Positions 34,335 through 46,438 of a DNA stretch of 64,000 nt are shown here, in pieces. The stretch lies in the NCBI GenBank assembly GCA_038501625.1, contig JAZAYU010000085.1, positions 2,305,693 to 2,369,692 of the forward strand. Reading direction: 5' to 3'. Numbering within the stretch: the first letter of the stretch is position 1; every line of letters begins with the position of its first letter. The DNA is from Corbicula japonica. Its lineage: Eukaryota > Mollusca > Bivalvia > Venerida > Cyrenidae. Made by a program: the position numbers and the translations under genes. The notes beneath the pieces were generated by a model. It did no database searches. It saw only the letters and a program-made list of their open reading frames with translations, and had not been told where the DNA came from.

Positions 34335-36218
34335 TAATTTATTTTCTCTGGCCTTACACAATGTTTTTTAGAAAACCAAACACAGAAATATTGCTTCATT
34401 TGCATCTGTATGACGTATTCATTACCGTAACGTCTTTATGGAAATGTACAGAACTAATTATGTCGTGTTGCCTATGCATATATAAGTCAAACCTTTCTGT
34501 TAAGATAACATCTGGGACTGGACAAATAGTCTTAAAAGTTGAGTGGTCTTTATTGCGGGGTAGAAACTAGTGCGCACAAGTCATGTTAAGAGAAAAAGTG
34601 GTCTTAATTTCAGGTGTTTTTTGTTTGCTTTTTTGCCGTAGATGATAATACATATTACCCAAAAATAATTCAACATTATATGTCAGTTTATACAATTACA
34701 ATATTACAAAAATCGCCCTGAATTACATTTGCCTCGAAAGGTTCTGGCATGAAGAAACATAATAAGTTGCATTACTGTATAAACTCCAAACGAGCCACCA
34801 CCCAACAACATTGCAGCTCATGCAGTCAGGCGAAATGGGTAGTTTTTCCGCCAGAACACACGGCGTTATATCAGTACCAACACAATGACATGAATAAAAG
34901 AATGCATTTTGTCTTTCAACAAATCAAACAAAATCTAAACTCTCGAACTCCTGGCAAGTGACCAACGTTGATAAGTTGCCAAGCATGCTGAGCGCAGCGC
35001 AGTAGATTATGGTGTAAGTGCCTTTCTTTTGGTACTTACAGATGTCTTTTACTAATAAAATGGAAGATCAGCTCTACACAATTAAGCTTGCAACTTGAAA
35101 TGCTCATAATTTACGACACTGCATTAAAAAATGAAAACATAAACCAGATTCATATTTTATTTCTTCAAACAATAGTAACCATATATTATGATTAAACAAC
35201 ATCTATCTGGAACAATACTTATGATTTTGTGGAAAATCCCTCCAGAAAGAATTAAGTTGAGTCAAAAATATGAAAACCCTAATAGGCTTTTGGAAAATTT
35301 GTTACATAGATTTCTTTTCTTCATGGAACAAAAGAAACTAGTTAATAAAGGAAATACATAACCAAATTATATTTACGGAGTAAACGAAAAGAAAAAATAA
35401 CAAATATGAAAGCGTAAACAATTAACTGAAAATTAAAGTGACAGTCCATATTATTTTCTTCATTTATAAAGAAAGATAATACTTTCGTATTAAATGCAAA
35501 AGCTCAGAGTGAAAGGGTGTTACTAGCATGTACGTTCAAATAATTGGGGTCGACATTACTTCGGAGCGAATAAACGTCAATTAATATTTTGTTTGTCACA
35601 TGATTATTTTCAATAACAAACATCATGACGGATACCGAAGCGATATAGCGTAAAGTGGTGAGAAATATCTGTTTGAAGTCGAAAGGTATGGTATTTCGTA
35701 ATGCTCATTTTTTCCTTGACGTTTCATTTGTTTTTATTCTGGCGGGATGGCGATTATTTCGTTCTGCTTACGTTCGACTACGCATGCATACGCATATAGT
35801 TAATCGGCACCATTTTCATCTCTCGCGGTGAGGCATCAATTTTCGTACTTAATAACTGTATCCGTGTAAAGTAAGTTAACGAATTAGATTTCTTTATCCT
35901 TTTTGTGTTTCTGTCTGTGGCGTATTCAATTCTGACTCTTTATGCAAAATCTTATTTTTTATTGACAGTTTTTACATAATTAATGAAAATTCAGTTTAAA
36001 GACAAAACTTAACTAAAAGTATTCAATATCACATTAATTTAAATACTTCGAACACTACGCCTTTTGTTTTATTGAATCTAAAAGGTTCTGATGAAATATA
36101 TAATTGTTTCTTGATTACGTTGTTCCACCTTTATACTAGTTTAATGTCAATCTGCCAAAGACATGCACTTGTTCATGTAACTATTTTGAAACTGGCGACG
36201 TTTGCATTAAATTCCACA
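34335..36218. other. No gene or clear repeat
   Basis: AT-rich sequence. Small frames at 34361-34570 and 34749-34961 show no domain, and no splice-supported exon was found. Confidence 0.5.
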
Positions 36219-39200
36219 TTCTACAAAACCTTAATATTCTTACATCATATAGAAATTTGCTTATATCAGCCAGTTCCAGGACCTTCCTATTTCAGAGACG
36301 TCAGTGTCAAGTTCGTGTCAGAATTTATAAACAGAGAATTAATCGGGCGAAACACCAGCCTTATTTGTAATTTGTCTATAGCTGCTGGGTGATCAAGGAA
36401 TAAAATACTTATGTTAAAATGAAAACACCAGGCAGCGTATTGCTTGGCAACTGAATAAGTATTCATCTTGAAAACGCAATCAAAGTGTTATGTATGTATT
36501 TACATAACCCGGAGTTTATTACATGTAAATGTTGTTTCACTCCTTAAACTTATCTCAGACAAGACAGATAAGAACATTCTGATGCGCAATTTGTTCAACA
36601 TGTTCAATGGCATTCACTAAATGCAAATGACTGCCAACGTCGTATAGCCCGAGTTCAGCTTGAAATTATTCTACTTAAACTGTACACATTTGAACCATAT
36701 GACACCAATCAATAAACAATGGCCACTGTTACAACAGCTCAAAACTTTAAAAAGAAGAATTGCTAAGGCGTCTGAATTTATTCACTTTTGAATTAAGATT
36801 TAAATTGTATCAGTTTATCCGTGTTTGTTGCTCAAAAGACATCTTTCCCTTAAATGTACGTTATAAATTTATAATGATTGTACATGTACTTGGACAATAG
36901 TTTTATAGTGCCAAGTTATTTAACAATGAGGATGTTCAAGAAATGCATCGACATAAATATCGTCTAGCATGCTTCAAAACATGCATCCAGTAGTCATTAA
37001 CTTTTTTTCTCTGTCATTTCTTTAATGGCAACACAAACTCCTTTGTATAAATAATTTATCATAAAACGACGCAGAATTATCATATTTGCATTTAATGATA
37101 TTATTTATTTCGTCTTGAGTTATTTCTGGAACTTTCTTATTTGATAACTGCATTTGTTTCTCAAACAAACTGTTGAGACGAAAATCAAATTAAAGACTCG
37201 AAGTTTATTAATGTGGTACGCTCATATCAATTGAAATGCAGAAAGAAAATTCTTGCATACCTGATCAGGTCATCCAGTGTTTTCACCCGTGTAGGAAATT
37301 TTGATTCTACACCCCCATGTAGAATGAGTCACGCGCCTTATATGACGTCACGACGTCTTACGCATTTATGAATGAAAGATGGAATGTCTCGTATATCACT
37401 CCGCTACTATAAAAAAGTAGCGCGAAGAAAAATGTACAGGAAAATACCCCAAAATGCGCAAAATAAATACGGTATGCAAGAAAAAGTATCATTCACTTAC
37501 GTTGGGTTAAGATCGCGTGATCCAGCCCGAGTGGAATATGCACTTAGGCGGTAACTCGGCAGAGCCTCGTTACTGCCCTTGTGCGTATTTCACTCGGGCT
37601 GGATCACGCGATCTTTACCCAACACACGTGAATGATACTTATACTGAAAATAAGTATGAGGAATATACAAATTTAGAAAACGAAACCATCTCCCCCAAAA
37701 TTTAAAGACGCAAAGAATACAAAGGAGCATAAGTTTATACATGTATAATTATCAGTTTCAAAAGAGATATCAAAAATATAAAACTTCTTGTCGTTTATTT
37801 CAGTGTTTTATTTGATTATTTTTCTTGAAATGCAACGTTGTTGTCTTGCGTGTTTATTTTCGATGTCCTGCCAAATTATGGAAATACTAAACAAAAAAAT
37901 TATACTAGGTTTAAATATTGGCGTTTTCTTATCAGAATCGTTCAATTAATATTTTACATTGAATATGTTTTAATTTTGAAAGGTTTCGAAAATCAGATAC
38001 TTATTCGGACACGACATTTGTCATTCATTGCACAGGTGTGACTAAGTTCTTTAAAACAACAGAGGCAAATTGCTTTCCCACTGACCGTTCTTAGGTGGTA
38101 ATCCCAAGGGTTCTCTTTTCAATAAATTGTTGTGGCGTCTTATTTGCATTTGATATACTTATAAAAACAAGATGATCTCGTTCCCTCTCTTCATTTTCGC
38201 TGCGTGGAGAGGCTGTGTTAGACCGTATATGTCACAAAACGTATATGTCACACTTGTGATAAATTCGGTCGAATGAATCAACACGTGTGATATATTCGTT
38301 CGCATACGCCACACCCTTCAGCCGAATATTGGACATAAAATGAAAACGGTGTATATAAATACATGTAGGAGTCCAATTATTTAAAATACTTAAGTACATA
38401 AACCTTGTGCTGGAATTGTTAATATCATAATCATCATCATGCAGCATCGCGACAACACGATTCGACAACAGTATCATGCTCGATACTGTGACACAAGACT
38501 GTTGTCGCAATGTCGCATGTCGGGCGACAATGGGATAATAGGATAAGACAACGCGATATTACGATATTAGTATCGTTTTGGCGCGATGTCGTATCGTGTT
38601 CTTGCGAGTATTATAGAATTTACGTCTAATGGTGTGATGCTCTTAAAATAACTAAAGTTATGCCATTATCTTGTCATTATCTTGTTTATTAAAATTAAAA
38701 AAGAGATTTTACGTGTAATGATGCGATGTTCTTTTAAATAACTGTTTAAGTTATGTCAATTTTTTGTTTATTATAAGTTATAAAAAGTCCTAATGTTGTT
38801 AATTTGACTTAAAAACTTGAGTTCTCTCTTCAGTTTCTCGTCTATTAAAACTTGATGTCAGTTTCTCGTCTATTAAAACTATTTCTGTTAAAGTTCTTGT
38901 GGCCCCTTACTTTATATGTAAATCCATTCACATGCTTACATGTATTAGTCGGCATAAATATTGAACTAATTATTTCGTTCGATTATTATCATCATAAAGG
39001 TATTGTGCTTAACATATATCGGTCTCTATAATTGAAGCATTGATTGAATTTTAACTTTTGATAGCTGAAAAAAATCGTGATTTGACCGTCTTACCATTAT
39101 TCTCTTAAGCTAATTTGTGCTTTAGTCGGCCATTGAAACGTACTCCTCAATGAAAATCAATGTAGGCGCATTAATAAATGTAGATTTAATAGTAAGAGGA

Positions 39201-40989
39201 GATCTGATTGAATGCTCCTAGACAGGGGGTTAATTTACGAGACCAATTTGCATAATGGAAATAAAAACAACATTATAGTCTATAGTTCAGTCAATAATTA
39301 GTGCATTTTGTGCCATGTCCTTTGTCCTTTATTCATGTATCCGTTTACGTCCTACGGGAGTTAAATGTAACTTGTACAACCTGTTAGCACAAATCACTAC
39401 CGAATTACCCACACAGGTAAATGGGTGTTATTACGTGAAACTGAGCATAACTCTATTTCATTTACAGACACCAATGGAATAACATAATCCGTCGAACACG
39501 ACTAATATGAAGATATTACAGGCTCGGTTTTATTAATCTGATCATAAGGAGTAATGGAATGCCAACGCCATATGTGTGAAGTTAGCGGCCTTTAAGTATT
39601 CCTTGTTTGTGTGAATCTTACCTGATCTGCAGTTTAGAAAATTCATGGTAGTCTATAGAGGAAGGACAGAAGATATGATTTAAATAAAATGTGAAATATG
39701 CATATTAAAAAGTAAAATATGCATATCAGGAATACCCACACTCACATAGCCTCCCCACGCAGCGAAAAAGAAAAGAGGAAGAGAGAGCATGTTTGTTATA
39801 AGTATGTCAATTCAAATGAGACGCCACAAACAATTAACGAAAAAGAGAACCCTTGGGGTTACCGCCTTGGAACAGTCAGTAGCAAAACAAATTGCAACTG
39901 GGGGTTTAAACCAGGTTATAGGGTGCACCATCCTCACACTTGCCCCAACAGGTTCTCATATCACAAAACATGTACAAGTTGTCTTGATGAAATAACTCCA
40001 ACCCACCCATCAGCTCAACAATTTGGCATGCAAATGCACAAAAAATATAAAACATAAGACGCAAATAGCATTGCAAAGCCAAAGGAGCGGGTACTCAATG
40101 ACCTTACCGAGACCAGGGCATCTAGTGTCAAATCAGCAAGGACACAACACGATGACAGGGACAATAGAAACAAATCGAGCTTCTAGGTTCTTTAAAAAGA
40201 TTTCCATATAAACCTTCATAAACTTTTAAACCGCTGCTACGGAAAGGCCACATCCATTAGACACAGTTACCGTGACTCATATGCCACCGCCATACAGACA
40301 AAGATGTTAGCATTACGATCAATTGTAGATTGGTGAATCAACATTCATACAGAGCGTTGTAGAAGATCATGTTGGTAACCATTCTTTTTGAATTTACAAA
40401 TAGTTTTGACGAACAAAATGAAAAAATTAACTCTGCTTTATTTCTTAAGTTTATAAATTAAGTCTGCCTAAAAACTGTCTGTGAAATACCTTGTTACAAT
40501 AGATCTACAAACGATATCATAAATAAATTACGGATTATATATTCTTAAAGAAATTAGAAACACAACTTCTTTGAACACGAAATATATTTACGTTTCTAAT
40601 TTCTTTAAGTATAACATGTTATACATGTTATTAACTGTAATAAATATGAATCAAAACATCCTTACTAATGACTGCTTTGTGAACTTGAAAAAATGTGCTA
40701 AGCAGGCATTAGCTTGTTTCACTATCCTGCATTTAATGGTCTGCAAGTATCGCTAAAAACATAAAGCAACAACATATTAACGCGAAGTATACACAATTAC
40801 AATGAACAGAAGTCCCCATGCTTAGTTTTTTACTTAATTAAGCATGACTATTACTAAACTGTTATGTACATGTAGACTAGAGCAATGAAAGGTGTCCTTA
40901 ACAAACATTCTCGGAGAACGTACTCACCTATCTGCTTCTTTTTCCACAATTATTACTGACAATGGTTTTCAAAAAATCTCTTGTATAAT
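36219..40989 (+). repeat. Tandem triplication, copy A (4771 bp)
   Basis: Starts at TTCTACAAAACCTTAATATT and ends where the same word begins copy B at 40990. All three copies keep order and are near-identical, with small indels. Contents: a ~155-bp fold-back (37484-37640), a TGACGTCA site (37343-37350), a segment of short inverted repeats rich in GCGACAACA/TGTTGTCGC (38446-38620), a 28-bp direct repeat TCAGTTTCTCGTCTATTAAA (about 38831-38886), and two overlapping open frames (39719-40057 and 39789-39995). The frames have no recognised domain. Because the copies are so young, shared open frames are not evidence of selection. Confidence 0.95.
37484..37640. repeat. Long fold-back, ~70-bp arms (copy A)
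   Basis: Left arm AAGTATCATTCAC...GTTGGGTTAAGATCGCG...GGCGGTAAC and right arm GTTACTGCC...CGCGATCTTTACCCAAC...GTGAATGATACTT pair over about 70 bp with few mismatches, around a 13-nt loop TCGGCAGAGCCTC. The short frame across the left arm (37372-37554) is not considered a gene. Confidence 0.9.
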
Positions 40990-42250
40990 TTCTACAAAAC
41001 CTTAATATTCTTACATCATATAGAAATTTGCTTAGATCAGCCAGTTCCAGGACCTTCCTATTTCAGAGACGTCAGTGTCAAGTTTGTGTCAGAATTTATA
41101 AACAGAATTAATCGGGCGAAACAACAGCCTTATTTGTCATTTCTCTATAGCTGCTGGGTGATCAAGGAATAAAATGCTTATGTTAAAATGAAAACACCAG
41201 GCAGCGTATTGCTTGGCAACTGAATAATTATTCATCTTGAAAACGCAATCAAAGTGTTATGTATGTATTTACATAACCCGGAGTTTATTACATGTAAATG
41301 TTGTTTCACTCCTTAAACTTATCTCAGACAAGACAGATAAGAACATTCTGATGCGCAATTTGTTCAACATGTTCAATGGCATTCACTAAATGCAAATGAC
41401 TGCCAACGTCGTATAGCCCGAGTTCAGCTTGAAATTATTCTACTTAAACTGTACACATTTGAACCATATGACACCAATCAATAAACAATGGCCACTGTTA
41501 CAACAGCTCAAAACTTTAAAAAGAAGAATTGCTAAGGAGTCTGAATTTATTCACTTTTGAATTAAGATTTAAATTGTATCAGTTTATCCGTGTTTGTTGC
41601 TCAAAAGACATCCTTCCCTTAAATGTACGTTATAAATTTATAATTATTATACATGTACTTGGACAATAGTTTTAGAGTGCCAAGTTATTTAACAATGAGG
41701 ATGTTCAAGAAATGCATCGACATAAATATCGTCTAGCATGCTTCAAAACATGCATCCAGTAGTCATTAACTTTTTTCTCTGTCATTTCTTTAATGGCAAC
41801 ACAAACTCCTTTGTATAAATAATTTATCATAAAACGACGCAGAATTATCATATTTGCATTTAATGATATTATTTATTTCGTCTTGAGTTATTTCTGGAAC
41901 TTTCTTATTTGGTAACTGCTTTTGTTTCACAAACAAACTGTTGAGACGAAAATCAAATTTAAGTCTCGAAGTTTATTAATGTGGTACGCGCATATCAATT
42001 GAAATGCAGAAAGAAAATTCTTGCATACCAGATCAGGTCATCCAGTGTTTTCACCCGTGTAGGAAATTTTGATTCTACACCCCATGTAGAATGAGTCACG
42101 CGCCTTATATGACGTCACGACGTCTTACGCATTTATGAATGAAAGATGGAATGTCTCGTATATCACTCCGCTACTATAAAAAAGTAGTGCGAAGAAAAAT
42201 GTACAGGAAAATACCCCAAAATGCGCAAAATAAATACGGTATGCAAGAAA

Positions 42251-42407
42251 AAGTATCATTCACTTACGTTGGGTTAAGAAGGCGTGATCCAGCCCGAGTG
42301 AAATATGCACTTAGGCGGTAACTCGGCAGAGCCTCGTTACCGCCCTTGTGCGTATTTCACTCGGGCTGGATCACGCGATCTTTACCCAACACACGTGAAT
42401 GATACTT
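42251..42407. repeat. Long fold-back (copy B)
   Basis: Same structure as 37484-37640. Here the left arm has a local change (AAGAAGGCGTGATCC instead of AAGATCGCGTGATCC) that breaks a few pairs, while GGCGGTAAC / GTTACCGCC now pair perfectly. Confidence 0.9.
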
Positions 42408-43124
42408 ATACTGAAAATAAGTATGAGGAATATACAAATTTAGAAAACGAAACCATCTCCCCCAACATTTAAAGACGCAAAGAATACAAAGGAGCATAAG
42501 TTTACACATGTATAATTATCAGTTTCAAAAGAGATATCAAAAATATAAAACTTCTTGTCGTTTATTTCAGTGTTTTATTTGATTATTTTTCTTGAAATGC
42601 AACGTTGTTGTCTTGCGTGTTTATTTTCGATGTCCTGCCAAATTATGGAAATACAGAACAAAAAAATTATACTAGGTTTAAATATTGGCGTTTTCTTATC
42701 AGAATCGTTCAATTAATATTTTACATTGAATATGTTTTAATTTTAATAGGTTTCGAAAATCGGATACTTATTCGGACACGACATTTGTCAGTCATTGCAC
42801 AGGTGTGACTAAGTTCTTTAAAACAACAGAGGCAAATTGCTTTCCCACTGACCGTTCTTAGGTGGTAATCCCAAGGGTTCTCTTTTCAATAAATTGTTGT
42901 GGCGTCTTATTTGCATTTGATATACTTATAAAAACAAGATGATCTCGTTCCCTCTCTTCATTTTCGCTGCGTGGAGAGGCTGTGTTAGACCGTATATGTC
43001 ACAAAACGTATATGTCACACTTGTGACAAATTCGGTCGAATGAATCAACACGTGTGATATATTCGTTCGCATACGCCACACCCTTCAGCCGAATATTGGA
43101 CATAAAATGAAAACGGTGTATATA

Positions 43125-43818
43125 CACTCACCGGCATTTCTAATTACACACTTTTTATAGACGAAAATAACTATCAAAATATTTGACTTTTTCTAAAATC
43201 TGAAAAAAGTAATTGGATTAAGTTTTAACAGCGAATTATTATAGCACTGACATTCTTAAACTAATTGCACAATAAAATAGTTCTGTGAAAGCATTTGTAG
43301 CGTAAATGACCGTCGCCGAATATGACGTCACGTGCATCGCGTTACGTCATTTTCGTACACTCAACATGGTATTCAATCATCGTAATATCAACGTTATGCC
43401 GTAGTTATTCTAATTAAAACAATTTAAGGGCAGTAAAATGAAGGTAAAGAATTGTAACTTACCTGTCTTACTGACGTGCCAGCTTGGAGCATTCCAACGG
43501 CACGCGCTCTCTCTACCAAAGTCATACGCGCCATTTTTTGTGAGTTTTTATACCGGCCTTTTTATCTCTGGCTAGAATTCTAATGATTTTGGCTAAATTC
43601 AAACTTGCCTAACATTTTGTATATGTGTGCACGAGGAAAATGCTGATTTCAAATTTTCGTCTCGCATGAATGAACTCGAATGGGGATTTTCGTGTAACGT
43701 GCTACGATTAGACATCAACTCCAGGTACAACTCCCGTTATAACCAATTACCATAAACACCATGTTTTGATAGTTATTTTCGTCTATAAAAAGTGTGTAAT
43801 TAGAAATGCCAGTGAGTG
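43125..43818 (-). mobile_element. 694-bp Tc1/mariner-type element with 55-bp TIRs
   Basis: Both ends carry the same 55-bp inverted repeat, starting CACTCAC(C/T)GGCATTTCTA and ending AACTATCAAAA, with one mismatch. TA flanks each end. Copies A and C have the empty site GTGTATATAAATACATG with a single TA, so insertion occurred in copy B after the duplication and duplicated TA. The interior has a minus-strand transposase first exon (43463-43534) and a TGACGTCACGTG site (43323-43334), but no catalytic region. It is therefore non-autonomous, derived from a larger intron-containing element. Confidence 0.93.
43463..43534 (-). pseudogene. Tc1-like transposase first exon (remnant)
   Basis: The minus strand reads ATG and 24 codons, beginning MARM and containing LVERARAVGMLQAGTSVRQ, then directly a strong splice donor CAG|GTAAGT. 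The E-R-A-R-A-V/I-G-M-L-x-A-G pattern is the first helix of the paired-like helix-turn-helix in Tc1-family transposases. The exon ends in phase 0. Everything after it (rest of the HTH and the DDE domain) is missing. Either this MITE is an internal deletion product of an intron-containing autonomous element, or a downstream acceptor once captured host exons. No acceptor-linked coding sequence is visible in the element. Confidence 0.72.
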
Positions 43819-46438
43819 TAAATACATGTAGGAGTCCAATTATTTAAAATACTTAAGTACATAAACCTAGTGCTGGAATTGTTAATATCATAATCATCAT
43901 CATGCAGCATCGCGACAACACGATTCGACAACAGTATAATGCTCGATACTGTTGCACAAGACTGTTGTCGCAATGTCGCATGTCGGGCGACAATGGGATA
44001 ATAGGATAAGACAACGCGATATTACGTTATTAGTATCGTTTTGGCGCGATGTCGTATCGTGTTCTTGCGAGTATTATAGAATTTACGCTAATGGTGTGAT
44101 GCTCTTAAAATAACTAAAGTTATGTCATTATCTTGTCATTATCTTGTTTATTAAAATTAAAAAAGAGATTTTACGTGTAATGATGCGATGTTCTTTTAAA
44201 TAACTGTTTAAGTTATGTCAGTTTTTTTGTTTATTATAAGTTATAAAAAATCCTAATGTTGTTAATTTGACTTAAAAACTTGAGTTCTCTCTTCAGTTTC
44301 TCGTCTATTAAAACTTGATGTCAGTTTCTCGTCTATTAAAACTATTTCTGTTAAAGTTCTTGTGGCCCCTTACTTTATATGTAAATCCATTCACATGCTT
44401 ACATGTATTAGTCGGCATAAATATTGAACTAATTATTTCGTTCGATTATTATCATCATAAAGGTATTGTGCTTAACATATATCGGTCTTTATAATTGAAG
44501 CATTGATTGAATTTTAACTTGATAGCTGAAAAAAATCGTGGTTTGACCATCTTACCATTATTCTCTTAAGCTTATTTGTGCTTTAGTCGGCCAATGAAAA
44601 TCAATGTAGGCGCATTAATAAATGTAGATTTAATAGTAAGAGGAGTTCTGATTGAATGCTCCTAGACAGGGGGTTAATTTACGAAACCAATTTGCATAAT
44701 GGAAATAAAAACAACATTATAGTCTATAGTTCAGTCAATAAGTGCATTTTGTGCCATGTCCTTTGTCCTTAATTCATGTATCCGTTTACGTCCTACGGGA
44801 GTTAAATGTAACTTGTACAACCTGTTAGCACAAATCACTACCGAATTACCCACACAGGTAAATGGGTGTTATTACGTGAAACTGAGCATAACTCTATTTC
44901 ATTTACAGACACCAATGGAATTACATAATCCGTCGAACACGACTAATATGAAGATATTACAGGCTCGGTTTTATTAATCTGTTCATAAGGAGTAATGGAA
45001 TGTTACTGCCAACGCCATATGTGTGAAGTAAGCGGCCTTTAAGTATTCCTTGTTTGTGTGAATCTTACCTGATCTGCAGTTTAGAAAATTCATGGTAGTC
45101 TATAGAGGAAGGACAGAAGATATGATTTAAATAAAATGTGAAATATGCATATTAAAAAGTAAAATATGCATATCAGGAATACCCACACTCACATAGCCTC
45201 CCCACGCAGCGAAAAAGAAAAGAGGAAGAGAGAGCATGTTTGTTATAAGTATGTCAATTCAAATGAGACGCCACAAACAATTAACGAAAAAGAGAACCCT
45301 TGGGGTTACCGCCTTGGAACAGTCAGTAGCAAAACAAATTGCAACTGGGGGTTTAAACCAGGTTATAGGGTGCACCATCCTCACACTTGCCCCAACAGGT
45401 TCTCATATCACAAAACATGTACAAGTTGTCTTGATGAAATAACTCCAACCCACCCATCAGCTCAACAATTTGGCATGCAAATGCACACAAAAATATAAAA
45501 CATAAGACGCAAATAGCATTGCAAAGCCAAAGGAGCGGGTACTCAATGACCTTACCGAGACCAGGGCATCTGGTGTCAACTCAGCAAGGACACAACACGA
45601 TGACAGGGACAATAGAAACAAATCGAGCTTCTAGGTTCTTTAAAAAAGATTTCCATATAAACCTTCATAAACTTTTAAACCGCTGCTACGGAAAGGCCAC
45701 ATCCATTAGACACAGTTAGCGTGACTCATATGCCACCGCCATACAGACAAAGATGTTAGCATTACGATCAACTGTAGATTGGTGAATCAACATTCATACA
45801 GAGCGTTGTAGAAGATCATGTTGGTAACCATTCTTTTTGAATTTACAAATAGTTTTGACGAACAAAGAGAAAAAAATAACTCTGCTTTATTTCTTAAGTT
45901 TATAAATTAAGTCTCCCTAAAAACTGTCTGTGAAATACCTTGTTACAATAGATCTACAAACGATATCATAAATAAATTATGGATTATATATTCTTAAAGA
46001 GATTAGAAACACAACTTCTTTGAACACGAAATATATTTACGTTTCTAATTTCTTTAAGTATAACATGTTATACATGTTATTAACTGTAATAAATATGAAT
46101 CAAAACATCCTTACTAATGACTGCTTTGTGAACTTTAAAAAATGTGCTAAGCAGGCATTAGCTTGTTTCACTATCCTGCATTTAATGGTCTGCAAGTATC
46201 GCTAAAAACATAAAGCAACAACATATTAACGCGAAGTATACACAATTACAATGAACAGAAGTCCCCATGCTTAGTTTTTTTTCTTAATTAAGCATGACTA
46301 TTACTAAACTGTTATGTACATGTAGACTAGAGCAATGAAAGGTGTCCTTTACAAACATTCTCTGAGAACGACTCACCTATCTGCTTCTATTTCCACAATT
46401 ATTACTGACAATGGTTTTCAAAAAATCTCTTGTATAAT

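Larger units (their letters stand above)
40990..46438 (+). repeat. Tandem triplication, copy B (with 696-bp insertion)
   Basis: Collinear with copy A. It is longer because of a transposon at 43125-43818 plus its TA duplication; without it the unit is about 4753 bp. The frame equivalent to 39719-40057 ends differently (45166-45498) because of a small indel near its 3' end. Confidence 0.95.

Noticed and set aside
39405..39466. Possible ~58-bp intron (CACACAG|GTAAATGG ... TTTCATTTACAG|ACACC) in the triplicated unit
   Set aside because: Splice-like words exist, but the frame is open straight through in all copies and the flanking peptide is unrecognised, so there is no reason to invoke splicing.
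39719..40211. Overlapping frames in the triplicated unit (also 45166-45719)
   Set aside because: No domain, two phases open at once, ends differ between copies through an indel, and the copies are too young for conservation to count.
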